This document shows, piece by piece, positions 12,919 through 22,871 of a DNA stretch of 64,000 nt. The DNA is from Viscum album. Lineage: Eukaryota; Streptophyta; Magnoliopsida; Santalales; Viscaceae. Within the stretch, counting starts at the first letter, position 1, and every line of letters starts with the position of its first letter. The DNA is taken from positions 367,674,067-367,738,066 of the forward strand of contig OY728157.1 of the NCBI GenBank assembly GCA_963277665.1, given 5' to 3'. The position numbers and the translations under genes were made by a program. The notes under the pieces were generated by a model. That model made no database searches. It was not told the origin of the DNA and saw only the letters and a program-made list of their open reading frames with translations.

Positions 12919-14546
12919 TGTAACACCCCAATATTTCATAGTAAGTTATTTTCATTAATTCAATAGCTTGCGCTACATGCAACACCGAGTTCAAGAAAAC
13001 CACGACTTACCAAACTAGCCGTTCAAAAAAAGTTATGAATAGTAATAACCAAATTTTGATTTTTATATACTCCTAATAATTTTATAATCCATATTCTGTG
13101 TTTCTGAGACATAATATAAAAACAAATTCATTTTTTTCATATAATACATGTTTGAAAAAAATGTAATTTTAACAACTTTTAATTTAAAACCCTTTTTAAA
13201 ACCAATATTTAACACTTTTATATATTCAATATAATAAAATTAAATTCTTCTTTAGAATTGATACATAAAAACATATTTTGGATAAATTTTTGGTAATTTT
13301 TTAATAACTTTTAGATTTTGATGAATATTGAAAAATACTAAATTTTAATTGAAAAAAACTTTTTTAATCAGAATAATTTATACTATTAAATTATGTATTT
13401 TAATGGGTTTTGTGAATAAATAGATTATATTTTTATCATTTAATACAATTTATGTGATTAGAAGTAATTTCACATTAAAATTTGACATAAAGACACGCCA
13501 ATCTTTTGATTGTTTTTACTTTTTAAAAACCTGCTTTTTGGTTTTGACAACAGGAAATAATATTAAATTAATTAATGAAACATCTATGATTCAAATTTTT
13601 TAAAATCGAATTCATTTTTGATTTTAGAATATCAAAATTATCCTCGGGTCAATTTTTTATATTTTTTTAAAACATTCATTTTTTTGATTAATAGTTAAAA
13701 ACACTACGTTATAGTTTAATACAGGATTTTTATTTAAATAATTATTTACTTTATTTAAATTTATTTTAAGTAACAAATAATATATAATACCTATATAAGT
13801 TCAATATAATTCATTGGAGTCATTTTATAATAAAATTAGATGTATAATACATTATTGAACTTTTTACCGTCTTTTACCCACATCCTATGAGCATTTACAA
13901 ATTTACATAAAATATAATTTTACCACTTCTATGAGTTGAATTTCAAAAATCCAAGAGACACGGTTGATATCAGTAAGTAAAATGAGGTTCAATAAGAAGA
14001 AAATAATTTTTGTTGAATAGTAACGTTTTTCTTTTATTTACCACAGTTAAAAGTAAATAGGGTAATTAAGGGTAAAATGATATTATTATTACCCTAACAC
14101 ATGTCCTAATTCTATTGGACAAGTGTAATTTGACCCAAATAAACTTAGAATAAAAGATGATCATCTAGTTCCACATGTATTAGATTAGAACATTTATTAT
14201 TATTTAATTTAAAGGATAGTTAAAACTGTTAAATTCAATGTTTAATAACTAGACCATTTTTACTATAGGGTTACATATAAGATAAATTCGACTATAAATA
14301 TTTATTTGAAATCCGAAACCCTTTCCTACATAATGATATTTTATTTATATTTTTTATACATTAAATAATTTATTTTATTTCTGACACAATGATGATGCAG
14401 TAATTACCTAATTAATGAAATATTAAAATAATTTATATTACAAATATCCAAAAAAAGTAATTTGAGACTTATTATGAATTCCACTAATTTTCTAGGTTAA
14501 TAATACATGTTAGGGTTGGTTAGATGAATTGTTTTTGAAGTGATAA
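12919..14546 (+). repeat. E2 5' LTR, first part
   Basis: Starts TGTAACACCCCAATATTTC and runs to 14546, where G2 interrupts it. The sequence continues at about 38080. The break lies in a block that is uninterrupted in the other copies near 56345 and 60515 (GTAATAATGC), which pins the insertion point. Confidence 0.8.
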
Positions 14547-14960
14547 TGTCATGACCCATCCTCATGTCCCGTGTCGTGACTACCCCAATCCCACCTTCCA
14601 CAGGCCAGGGGCTAGCGACTATAACTGAAGGCATATTCTTGATAAAAGTAAAGGCCTTGCCTTTTTATCCTATAACACACACACATAGTCTGAACATAAT
14701 TAGTCAAGGAAACATCACGAAATAAAAACTAAGTAAAACTGAATATAAGATAAAGTGTTGAAAGAAAATGGGCTAGAAATACAAGACCAACATTAAAGTA
14801 AAACTACAGAAAAGTAAACAGCAACAGTTGAGTCGTCCTCCAAAAATCCCACCAGAAGGGAGGGTACAAATGGCCTCCTCAGCACCTCAGGTCTGTCTGT
14901 CCGCTCTGTGTACCTCTCACCAAATGATCTATCTCCGGGTAACGTCCAGCTCCACAAGTA
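14547..14960 (-). repeat. G2 3' LTR, part left of the C1 insertion
   Basis: Aligns by eye with the beginning of the other G2 LTR from 35027 (shared CCATAGGCCAGGGGCT-type block, GTAACACACACA, and GGCCTCCTCAGCACCTCA). It breaks at 14960, where copia C1 begins. The G2 sequence resumes after 27583. Confidence 0.85.
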
Positions 14961-15200
14961 TGTTGAGTCAATAAGGTTTTCCTTATGTATTTTTCATTCC
15001 TTCTTGTATTGAAAATCTCAAACACCATTAACTTAAGGAAATCTATGTTTTACTTATATAAGGAAAATTTCCCTCCATAAAGAATTTTACCCTAAATTAG
15101 ATTTTCTTATACATATCAATATTTTTCTTAAGTGTAAAAATAGGATTCATACACAAAACCTCGGAATCATATAATACTTAGATATGAAGCATTCTACTAC

Positions 15201-15440
15201 ATGATCCGAATTATGGATGTGAAATGTAATGAATTTCCACTCAGAATTCTGGATGTGAACTGTAATGAAGTTTCACTCCAAATTCTGGATGTGAAATATA
15301 ATGAAGTCCCACTCAGAATTCTGGATGTAAATTGTAATGAAGTTCCACTCGGAATTCTAGATGACAACTGTAATGATGTTCCACTCCAAATTCTGGATAC
15401 GAACTCTAACAAAGTTCAACTCCAAATTCTGGACTTTGAA
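15201..15440 (+). repeat. 36-bp tandem repeats in the C1 5' LTR
   Basis: About six diverged units, each with ATTCTGGATGTGAACTGTAA followed by TGAAGTTCCACTC-type sequence. Because 36 is a multiple of three, the array stays open in several frames and translates as a 12-residue repeat. That is a by-product, not a protein. The 3' LTR carries the counterpart at about 26000-26225. Confidence 0.85.
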
Positions 15441-15958
15441 CTTTTACAAGTCTGACTCTGAACATTTACTAGTTCTATTCCGAACTTCTATGAGTTCGAC
15501 TCCAAACTCTTACCAAGTTTGACTCTGAACTCTTACCAAGTTCGACTCTGAACTCTTACTAAGATCGACTCCGAACTCTGTAAGTTCAGATACCGAATTC
15601 TAGTGAAACCGGACTCTGAATTTCCTTAGAGATTCAAACTATGGATTTCTATAGAATTTAGGTTCTGAATTCCTATAGAATAGAATCCAAATATCATTTT
15701 TATTATAGACTCCGATCTCCATTTTGGTTAGACTCTAAACTTTTATTTTCTTACTTTCCAAACATTAGTTTTCCTTATTCTTACACTCGTTTCATTATAA
15801 AATGATGTTGTTCCTTCAGTTACACATGTTTAGTCATAAAACGATGTCGTCCATTCTGTTTCTAACTAAACATTGGTTGAGTTACACGTGTACAGGTCCC
15901 TCCGAATTTTAAGGAAAATATGACCGTTGGCGGAGGGAGCCGACCATTGGAAATTTTC

Positions 15959-15967
15959 CTATAAATA
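15959..15967 (+). promoter_or_regulatory. TATA box of the C1 5' LTR
   Basis: CTATAAATAGGA follows a GGAAATTTTC block and precedes the conserved ACACACACA region. The counterpart in the 3' LTR (26731) has changed to CTATACATAG. Confidence 0.65.
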
Positions 15968-16827
15968 GGAGAATGTTTGGTCGATCTAAATACACACACA
16001 CAAACTCAACTGATCATTGAAAACTTGTGTTTACATGATGTTGAAGTGATTTCTAGAGAGAGAGGCTCTTATCAACTCTCATGCTTCGTGCATAAAGTTT
16101 GAACGACTTGTTCAAACATTGCCTTGTGCAGACTTTCTTCGTGCGACTCCGAATATTGGTGATTACATTTGAGGACTTTCGGATATAGAAAGATAGAGGT
16201 GTCGACTTCCTTGAAGTTAGAGGGCTTCCTTTCTGAGGAAGATAGATGTTCCAACTACCTTAAAGTTGAGGTCTTGGGGGGATAGAAAGACAGAAACTCC
16301 GATCTTCGTATCGAGGGCTTACCCTAGTTTGAGTAAGACAGACATTCTTGAAAGTATAAATCAGGGGACCTTTATCCAAGGTTGTTGGATACACTTCTAT
16401 TTGGGTTAAAATATTTATATCTTGTTACTTCTAGTTTTACTACTTGTTTTTCCACTACATTGTGTTTTTGTAAGGAAAGTATAATCTTTTTATATTTCCT
16501 TACACTTGTACTCTTATTAATGTAGATTCTATATGCTTTAAGGTTGAATCTCATATTATAAACATTGGTTCTGATTCAATTTCCGGATCCATATTTCTGG
16601 AACATATTTTTCAGAATCACTTTCTAGATTCAAGAAGGTGCATAGACCTAGATGTTTATAACTTCATACCATATTCCAATTCTCCAATTGGTGTTAGAGG
16701 TGTTGTGAATTTGCTTAGTTTAACTTTTTTAAACTTAGATCATTCCATGTTTAAGGAAATTTTTAAAGTATGCAATTCATCCCCCTCTTATTTATTGAGC
16801 ATCCACATCATTATTTTGATCCTACAG

Positions 16828-16845
16828 TTTGTATCAGAGGAGCTC
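16828..16845 (+). other. Primer binding site of C1
   Basis: TTTGTATCAGAGGAGCTC begins two bases after the LTR end. Its first part matches the initiator-Met tRNA complement TGGTATCAGAGC used by most plant LTR retrotransposons. Confidence 0.75.
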
Positions 16846-16985
16846 TCTAAAACTCTTATACTCACATATAAGTTTTTCTTGCTCAATTTTTCATTGTTCT
16901 ATTTTTTTCTTGCTTAGGAATATTTTCTTTGAATCTGAACTTTTTTTATTAACAATATTTTATGTAGAATGTTTTTTTCTTAAAG

Positions 16986-18900
16986 ATGGCAGGTTTGAAT
17001 GTTGGTTCCATCGACAAAATAAATCCTACAAGACCACCAATTTTTTATGGTAATGACTTTGAATACTGGAGAGATCAAATGAAGGCATTCGTTATCAATA
17101 CTAGAGTAGATAACTTTGTTATTCTTACTGGAGGTTATAAAATTCCTAAAAGGAAGTAAGTGTTTTTGACAGACCAAGAGAAGCATTATTATCAATTAAA
17201 CTATATGGTACACAATACTCTACTAAGTTAAATGACTAGGAACATATATAGCCAAATTTATTCATGTGAAACAGATAATTGTATATGGAAGAAACATGAT
17301 GTTACTCATTTTGGTACATCCAAAGTGATCAAGACTAGAACAGCTATGTTGAGAACTGAGTATCATGGTTTTAATTTTCCTTATGGAGAACCTATAAGAA
17401 AATTATAGCAAAGATTTATGACTATCGTGAATAGCTTACATTCTGTGGGAGAGAAAGGACTGGATGATAAAGCTCTTGTGGATAAGATCACTGATATTAT
17501 GCCCAATGAGTGGGAATCAAAGAGAACAGTTATTGATGAGAAAAGAAAGGTTACTCAAATTTCCTTAGATGAACTATTTGGAACTCTTCTCAAACATGAA
17601 ACAAGGATGAGGAGAGATGCTAACAACATCAAAAAAAAGAATGGGAATGGAAATTTTTCTTTTACTAATGCATCAAATTACATGAAAGCAAAGACTCATG
17701 AGAGAGTAAACAGATCCAAGTCTAAGAACGTCACTATCAAATCCGAATCTAGTGAGAGTGAAGTCTCTGAGAATGAGTTAGAAAATCCAGCTCGAAGAAT
17801 GAACAATATAGATAGTCAGAGAAATTTCCAATCTAGGTATAAGAAGAAGGAAAAGAAATATAACAAAGATTCAGAGGTCACATGCTATGAGTGCAAGAAA
17901 AGTGGATACATACGACCTGATTTCCCTAGGCTTAAAAAGAATGAGAGAAAAGAAAGGCATTCTGAAAGGAATAGGAGGAAGTTCTACAAAGCTAAAGCTA
18001 AGAAATGTCTGAAAGCTAATACTACTTGGAGTGATAGATGTGTAGACTCTTCAGAAAGTTAATCTTATGAATATGATTCATCAGCTTAGAAGAATATGGG
18101 AATCTTTGATAATACTTCTTTTCCACATACATGTCTTATGGCCAAGGTACGCTCTGCTGAGGAATTAAAAAATTTATCCCTTGATCGGAATTACTATTCC
18201 GAAAATAGTACATCTAAGGAAGATACTTCATCTTCATAAAATTATGAACCTTCATATGATGAGGTATCCATATTTTCTAAGTTACATGAAGAAAAAACTT
18301 GTAAAATTTCTAGGAAGATATAAAAGGAAAATACTAGGGAAGAAGTTCTCACAAAAGAGATTTCAAATCTATCTTCAACTATTAAATATAAAGAAGAGGT
18401 TTTATAAAAACATTATAAATATCATGAGAAAGAAAATTCTGATAAGGAAGAACAATATAAATATCTTAAGAATGCTATTTCAGGAATGAATGTTTTTGAG
18501 GAAAAATCTAACTCTAAGGAAATGATTCATGAGGATAGGAATTTAGTCACATACTAAAATATGAAATTTTTTCCCTTAAGAAGCTTCTTGAAAAATTTAC
18601 TTATGGGAAGGAAAATTTTGACAAGATGTATTCTCAAATTAATCCCAAAGGAAACAGTAATGGAGTAGGTTATACTCACGGAAAACTAGTTTTCAAAAAC
18701 AACTATTTTGTTCCTTCTAAATCCCCTTTTTGCACTAAGTGTCAATGTGGTGGACATTGGATGAAAATTTGTTCTTTGAATAAATTTCAATCTTTTGGGT
18801 TTCATAAATCATATTTCCCAAAAGAAATGTGGATACCCAAAAAAATTTTATCTGAAAATCTCGTATCCAAACAAGTTTGGATTTCGAAAGACTAATTCTT
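16986..18900 (+). pseudogene. C1 gag remnant (capsid and nucleocapsid)
   Basis: Starts at ATG 16986 with MAGLNVGSIDKINPTRPPI and continues in one frame to about 18560 through stops at 17157, about 17229, 17406 and 18060. After one frameshift it ends at 18895. Residues around FYGNDFEYWRDQMKAFV are typical of copia capsid domains. The first zinc knuckle (about 17883) reads CYECKKSGYIRPDF and has lost its histidine and last cysteine. A second (about 18737) reads CTKCQCGGHWMKIC and keeps an intact CX2CX4HX4C pattern. Lysine- and glutamate-rich linkers lie between. Gag would form the particle and bind RNA. Confidence 0.85.
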
Positions 18901-18929
18901 TTCTCATTTTCAGGAAGATAAAGGAAGTA

Positions 18930-19167
18930 CCAAAAAATTACTTGGTACATGGATATTGTATGTTCCCGACATATGACTGGTAACAAAAACTATTTTGAAA
19001 AGATTATCAAGACGAATGGAGGAAAAATAACTTTCAGAGATAATGCTCAGGGAGAAATTTTTGGTATAAGTAATATTTTTCTTATTGGTAAAACATTGAT
19101 TTCAAATGTTTTGTTTTTTAAGGTTCTTAAGCACAACCTCATTAGCATAAGTCAACTATGTAATTAA
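18930..19167 (+). pseudogene. C1 protease remnant
   Basis: The frame through 18949 reads WYMDIVCSRHMTG. Copia aspartic proteases have a D-S-G catalytic triplet here before CSRHMTG, so the active site has become D-I-V and is inactive. A stop lies just upstream of the motif and the frame ends after LISISQLCN at 19167. The order gag, protease, integrase fits copia. The protease would have cut the Gag-Pol precursor. Confidence 0.85.
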
Positions 19168-19176
19168 TGATTCCTT

Positions 19177-20460
19177 GTGAATTTTAGGAATGATATATTC
19201 TTAGTACACAATTCCAAGGAAGAGTTTATTACTTCTACACATAGGCAAGATAATGCTTACACTTTGAACATAGAAGACCTTAGGAGCCAAGCATTACCTT
19301 GCCTAAGTGCAATAGAAGATCATTCTTGGTTATGGAATAGAAGACTAGGTCACTGTATCCTTAGGAACTTATGTAAACTCTCTAAAAAGAAACTAGTTAA
19401 GGATATTCTGGAGCATAGATTTGATTCTTCTAAAGTTTGTGATCCTTGTCAATATAGAAAGAAACATAAATCTAGTTTTAAATTAATCTTTGAAGTCTCA
19501 ACAACTGATTAATTAAAGTTAGTGGACATTGATATTTTTGGTCCAACACAAACTGGAAGCATGTGAGGCAAATACTATGTGTTTGTTCTAGTTGATGATT
19601 ACACTAGATTTACATGGGTATATTTTATAGCAAAGAAGTCTGAAGCTTTTTCTTATTTTGAAATTTTTATAGCCCTAGTTAATAATGAGAAAAACCTTCC
19701 ATTGAAAACTATTCATAGTGATCATTGAGCTGAATTTCAAAATTATGATTTTGAATCCTTTTGTAGTAGAAAAGGTATTACTCACAACATTTCAGAAACT
19801 AGATCCCCTCAAACAAAAATGGTGTAGTTGCAAGAAGAAATAGAATTCTCCAACAGATAACTAGAACCATGTTGAGTGAATACTCTAAAGGTAGAAATTT
19901 CTAGGCTGAAGGTGTAAGTACTTCTTGTTATACTATAAATCGAGTTTTGATTAGACCGTTTCTTAATAAAACTCCATATGAGTTATGGAATGGTAGAAAA
20001 CCAAGACTTTCCTACTTCAAGGTATTTGGTTGCATGGTATTCATTCTGAATACTAAAGATAATCTACAAAAATTTTCCCCAAAATCTGATGAAGTAATTT
20101 CCTTAGGTTACTCCACAACTTCTAATGGTTATAGAGTTTTTAATAAAAACACTTGTACTGTTGAGGAAATAGTACATGTAAAATTTGATGAAACTGATCC
20201 TTTTGTTTTGAAACCATATAAACCTACATCTTCAAATGTATTTTCAAAAAATTATTATCTTCCTTCATTAGAAGATCCTTCTGATAAGGAAAATGTTCGA
20301 GAAGATTATTTAGAAACATTTACCCCAGTTGATTTTCTACCCTATGTTGATGAACAGATTCTTCAAAACCCAAATCAGTCATTTCTTAAGAATCATCCCA
20401 GTAATTGTATCATTGGTGATGTAAATCAACCTGTAAGTACTAGAAGTTACATAAGGAATT
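19177..20460 (+). pseudogene. C1 integrase remnant
   Basis: The pre-integrase zinc module is visible as WNRRLGHCILRNL and later CDPCQYRKKHKSS (HHCC type). The core keeps the first aspartate in LVDIDIFGP (about 19525) and the second in IHSDH (about 19720). The third catalytic residue, glutamate in copia GVVERKN motifs, is alanine here (NGVVARRNR, about 19820). Stops interrupt at 19510, about 19564, about 19726 and about 19902, and one frameshift precedes the GVV motif. The C-terminal part (NKTPYELWNGRKPRL...FKVFGC, from about 19968) is well preserved. Integrase inserts the cDNA into the genome; this copy cannot. Confidence 0.87.
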
Positions 20461-20484
20461 AAGTAGAACATATTGCTTTTCATT

Positions 20485-21486
20485 CCCAATTTGAACCAAA
20501 ATCACTGATGAAGCTTTGGGTGATAATGATTGGATAAAATCTAGGAATGATGAACTGAATGAGTTCGAAAGGAATAATGTCTGTACCTTGGTTGAAATAA
20601 CTAAGGAACCTTCTATTATTGGAGTAAAATGGGTCTCCATAAACAAGTGTGATGAATATCGAGTCATCGTTACAAATAAAGCTAGACTAGGTGCTAAAGG
20701 CTATATTCAACAAGAAGGAATAGACTATGATGAAACCTATTCTCTAGTATCTAGACATGAATCTATTCGTATTTTACTTTCCTTTGCAGCATTATTAAAT
20801 TTTATGCTTTTTCAAATGGATGTGAAATGTGCTTTTCTATATGGTTTTGTTCAAGAGGATGTTTTTTTTTGAACAACCTCCTGTATTTGAAGATACAAAA
20901 CATCCTGATCATCTTTCTAGGCTTATTAAAGCTTTGCAAGGCCTTAAACAAGCCCCACAAGCATGGTATGGTAGACTTACATGATTTTTGTTTTAAAATA
21001 ACTATGTTAGAGGAAATGAAGATCCCGCCTTTTATATAAAGAAAGATAAGAATTTTTTTTTTGATTGTTCAAATTTATGTTGATAAAATTATATTTGGTT
21101 TAACTCAGAAATCTTTAACTAATTCCTTTGCAGATCTAATAAACTCTTTGTTTGAAATGTGTATGATGGGGGAGTTAACATTTTTCCTTGGTTTTCAAAT
21201 TTCTCAAAAACCAGAAGGAATATATATATCCCAACATAAGAATATTATAGATCTTATTAAAAAGTATGGTAATGACAACACTAAGAGTATATGTACTCCT
21301 ATTGGTACCTCAAACACACTTGATCTTGATGAAGCTGGGAAACCAGTAGATCAAACATATTTTAGAGGTATGATAGGAATTCTACTTTACTTAACAGCTA
21401 GTCGACCAGACTTGATGTTCTCAGTATGCTTATGTGCAGGATATCAATCCAATCCTATGGAATCTAATTTAATGGCAGGGAAATGA
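20485..21486 (+). pseudogene. C1 reverse transcriptase remnant
   Basis: The start is recognisable as DNDWIKSRNDELNEFERN, followed by IIGVKWV, NKARLGAKGY, GIDYDETYS and MDVKCAFLYG. Then come LIKALQGLKQAPQAWYGRL and VQIYVDKIIFG. The catalytic tetrad, normally YVDD, reads YVDK at 21076-21087, which would abolish polymerisation. Two frameshifts fall in runs of T (about 20863-20870 and 21053-21062), and stops occur at about 20982 and 20994. Later motifs (GELTFFLGFQI, YISQHKNI, GMIGILLYLTASRPDLMFSV) are intact. The motif style is that of the Sirevirus/Maximus branch of Ty1/copia. Confidence 0.9.
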
Positions 21487-22020
21487 GTTTTTCACTACAT
21501 AAAGAGATCCATCGATCTAGGAATATTATATACTTCTCGAAATGATTTTGTTTTGAAGAGTGTTTCAGATGCTGACTTTGGTGGATGTATAATGGATAGA
21601 AAGAGTACATAAAGAACTTGTCATTTCATAGGAGATTCATTAGTTTCATGTTTATCTAGGAAGAAACACACTGTAGCACTCTCCACTGCTGAAGCTAAAT
21701 ATGTAACACCTGGATGTTGTTGTGCTCAAGTGTTATGGATGCAACACACACTATCAGACTATGGCCTGAGTTTCACTAAGACTCAGATTTTTTGTGATAA
21801 AACAAGTTCCATTGCCCTAAGTAAAAACCAGGCACATAACTCCTGTGCAAAACACATAGATATTAGACATCACTTTCTTAGGGATCACACACTTAAAGGA
21901 GATATCATTTTTCAGTTTATCAGAATGCAAGATCAACTTGCTGACATTTTCACAAAATATTTACCCTCCGATAGATTTCAATACATTAAACAGAATTTAG
22001 GAATGATAACCGTGAGGTAA
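21487..22020 (+). pseudogene. C1 RNase H remnant
   Basis: The frame continues from RT through a TGA at 21484. SDADFGG (about 21568) holds the first catalytic aspartate, STAEAKYV the glutamate and FCDKTSSIALSKN the next aspartate. LADIFTKYLP, near the usual copia pol C-terminus, lies just before the end at 22020. One internal stop breaks the KST-RTCHF motif at about 21610. RNase H removes the RNA strand after minus-strand synthesis. Confidence 0.88.
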
Positions 22021-22079
22021 TACCTCTTCATTAACTTCTTGTTGTACAATTATCCTTACAGTAATAAACTCCTTATCAT

Positions 22080-22450
22080 AGGGGGAGTACATTAGCATTA
22101 TAGTACAACCAAATTTTTTTTGGCTTTTGTAATCAAAATTTTCGTAGTAAGTTTTTTTTAAAGAATTAGTAATCAAAATTTTCGTACTCAGTTTTTCAAA
22201 CATTCGTGACAAAAATATTTCTTAATAAGTTTTTTTCAAAATCTTTGAAAACCAAATTGTCAAAATGATATTTTTCGGAACTGTAATTTTCAGAACGATA
22301 ATTTTTGGAACTAAAATTTTCCGAATGAAAATTTTTGAAACTGAAATTTTCGTAATAGATATTTTTGAAACTAAAATTTTTGTAATGAGTTTTTCATAAT
22401 GAGTTTTTTATTATGAGTTTTTCATAATGAGTTTTTCGTAGTCAAAATTT
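22080..22450 (+). repeat. T-rich short repeats after C1 pol
   Basis: Many short direct repeats built from AAAATTTTCGTAATGAG and TTTTTCATAATGAG variants. They are non-coding. They start just after an AGGGGGAGTACA purine motif (about 22079) and separate pol from the extra ORF. Confidence 0.65.
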
Positions 22451-22735
22451 TATTCAAGAAGAATATCATCTATTATGAATTAACTCCCTGATCAATCTGA
22501 ATGGTATGATTTCCTTACTTATGTTTGTGTAGTCATATTTTTCTTGCAGGTATTTTCCTATGGATATTAAAATTTCTCATATTCTAGTTTTCTCAAATCC
22601 GATTGTTTTTCTTGAAAACCTCAAAATATCGGATTCAAGATATCCTTGCAGATATACTTTCAACCGACAGATCAGATAAAAAGGGTTTTCAACCGTTAGA
22701 TGGATTTTGGAAGCTCAAAGGTCAACTACAACGCT

Positions 22736-22743
22736 TATATAAA
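22736..22743 (+). promoter_or_regulatory. TATA-like sequence upstream of the C1 extra ORF
   Basis: TATATAAA followed by GGGGACC lies 129 bp upstream of the ATG at 22872. It could have driven a separate transcript for the extra ORF. This is inference from position and sequence only; such motifs arise easily by chance in AT-rich DNA. Confidence 0.3.
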
Positions 22744-22871
22744 GGGGACCCCGTGGGTTGTCCCACATCAGTTTTTCAAGCACTTGTGTCTCAAATCCCA
22801 ATCTCTATTCTTAGGGACCGTTCCGATCTCTCTGAAGCCTATTCCGAATTATCCAGATCTCTCCATTATGA

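Larger units (their letters stand above)
14961..16826 (+). repeat. C1 5' LTR
   Basis: A 1866 bp LTR, TGTTGAGTCAATAAGG at the start and GATCCTACA at the end. It contains a 36-bp tandem repeat (15201-15440), a second block of about 27-bp GAACTCTTACCAAGTTCGACT repeats (about 15480-15580), and a TATA box at 15959. The small frames at 15197-15455, 16072-16254 and 16372-16554 are LTR shadows. Confidence 0.88.

Noticed and set aside
15197..15455. Repeat protein with a 12-residue period, or a CRISPR-like array
   Set aside because: It is a 36-bp minisatellite inside a copia LTR, without spacers. It is open in both directions only because the period is a multiple of three.
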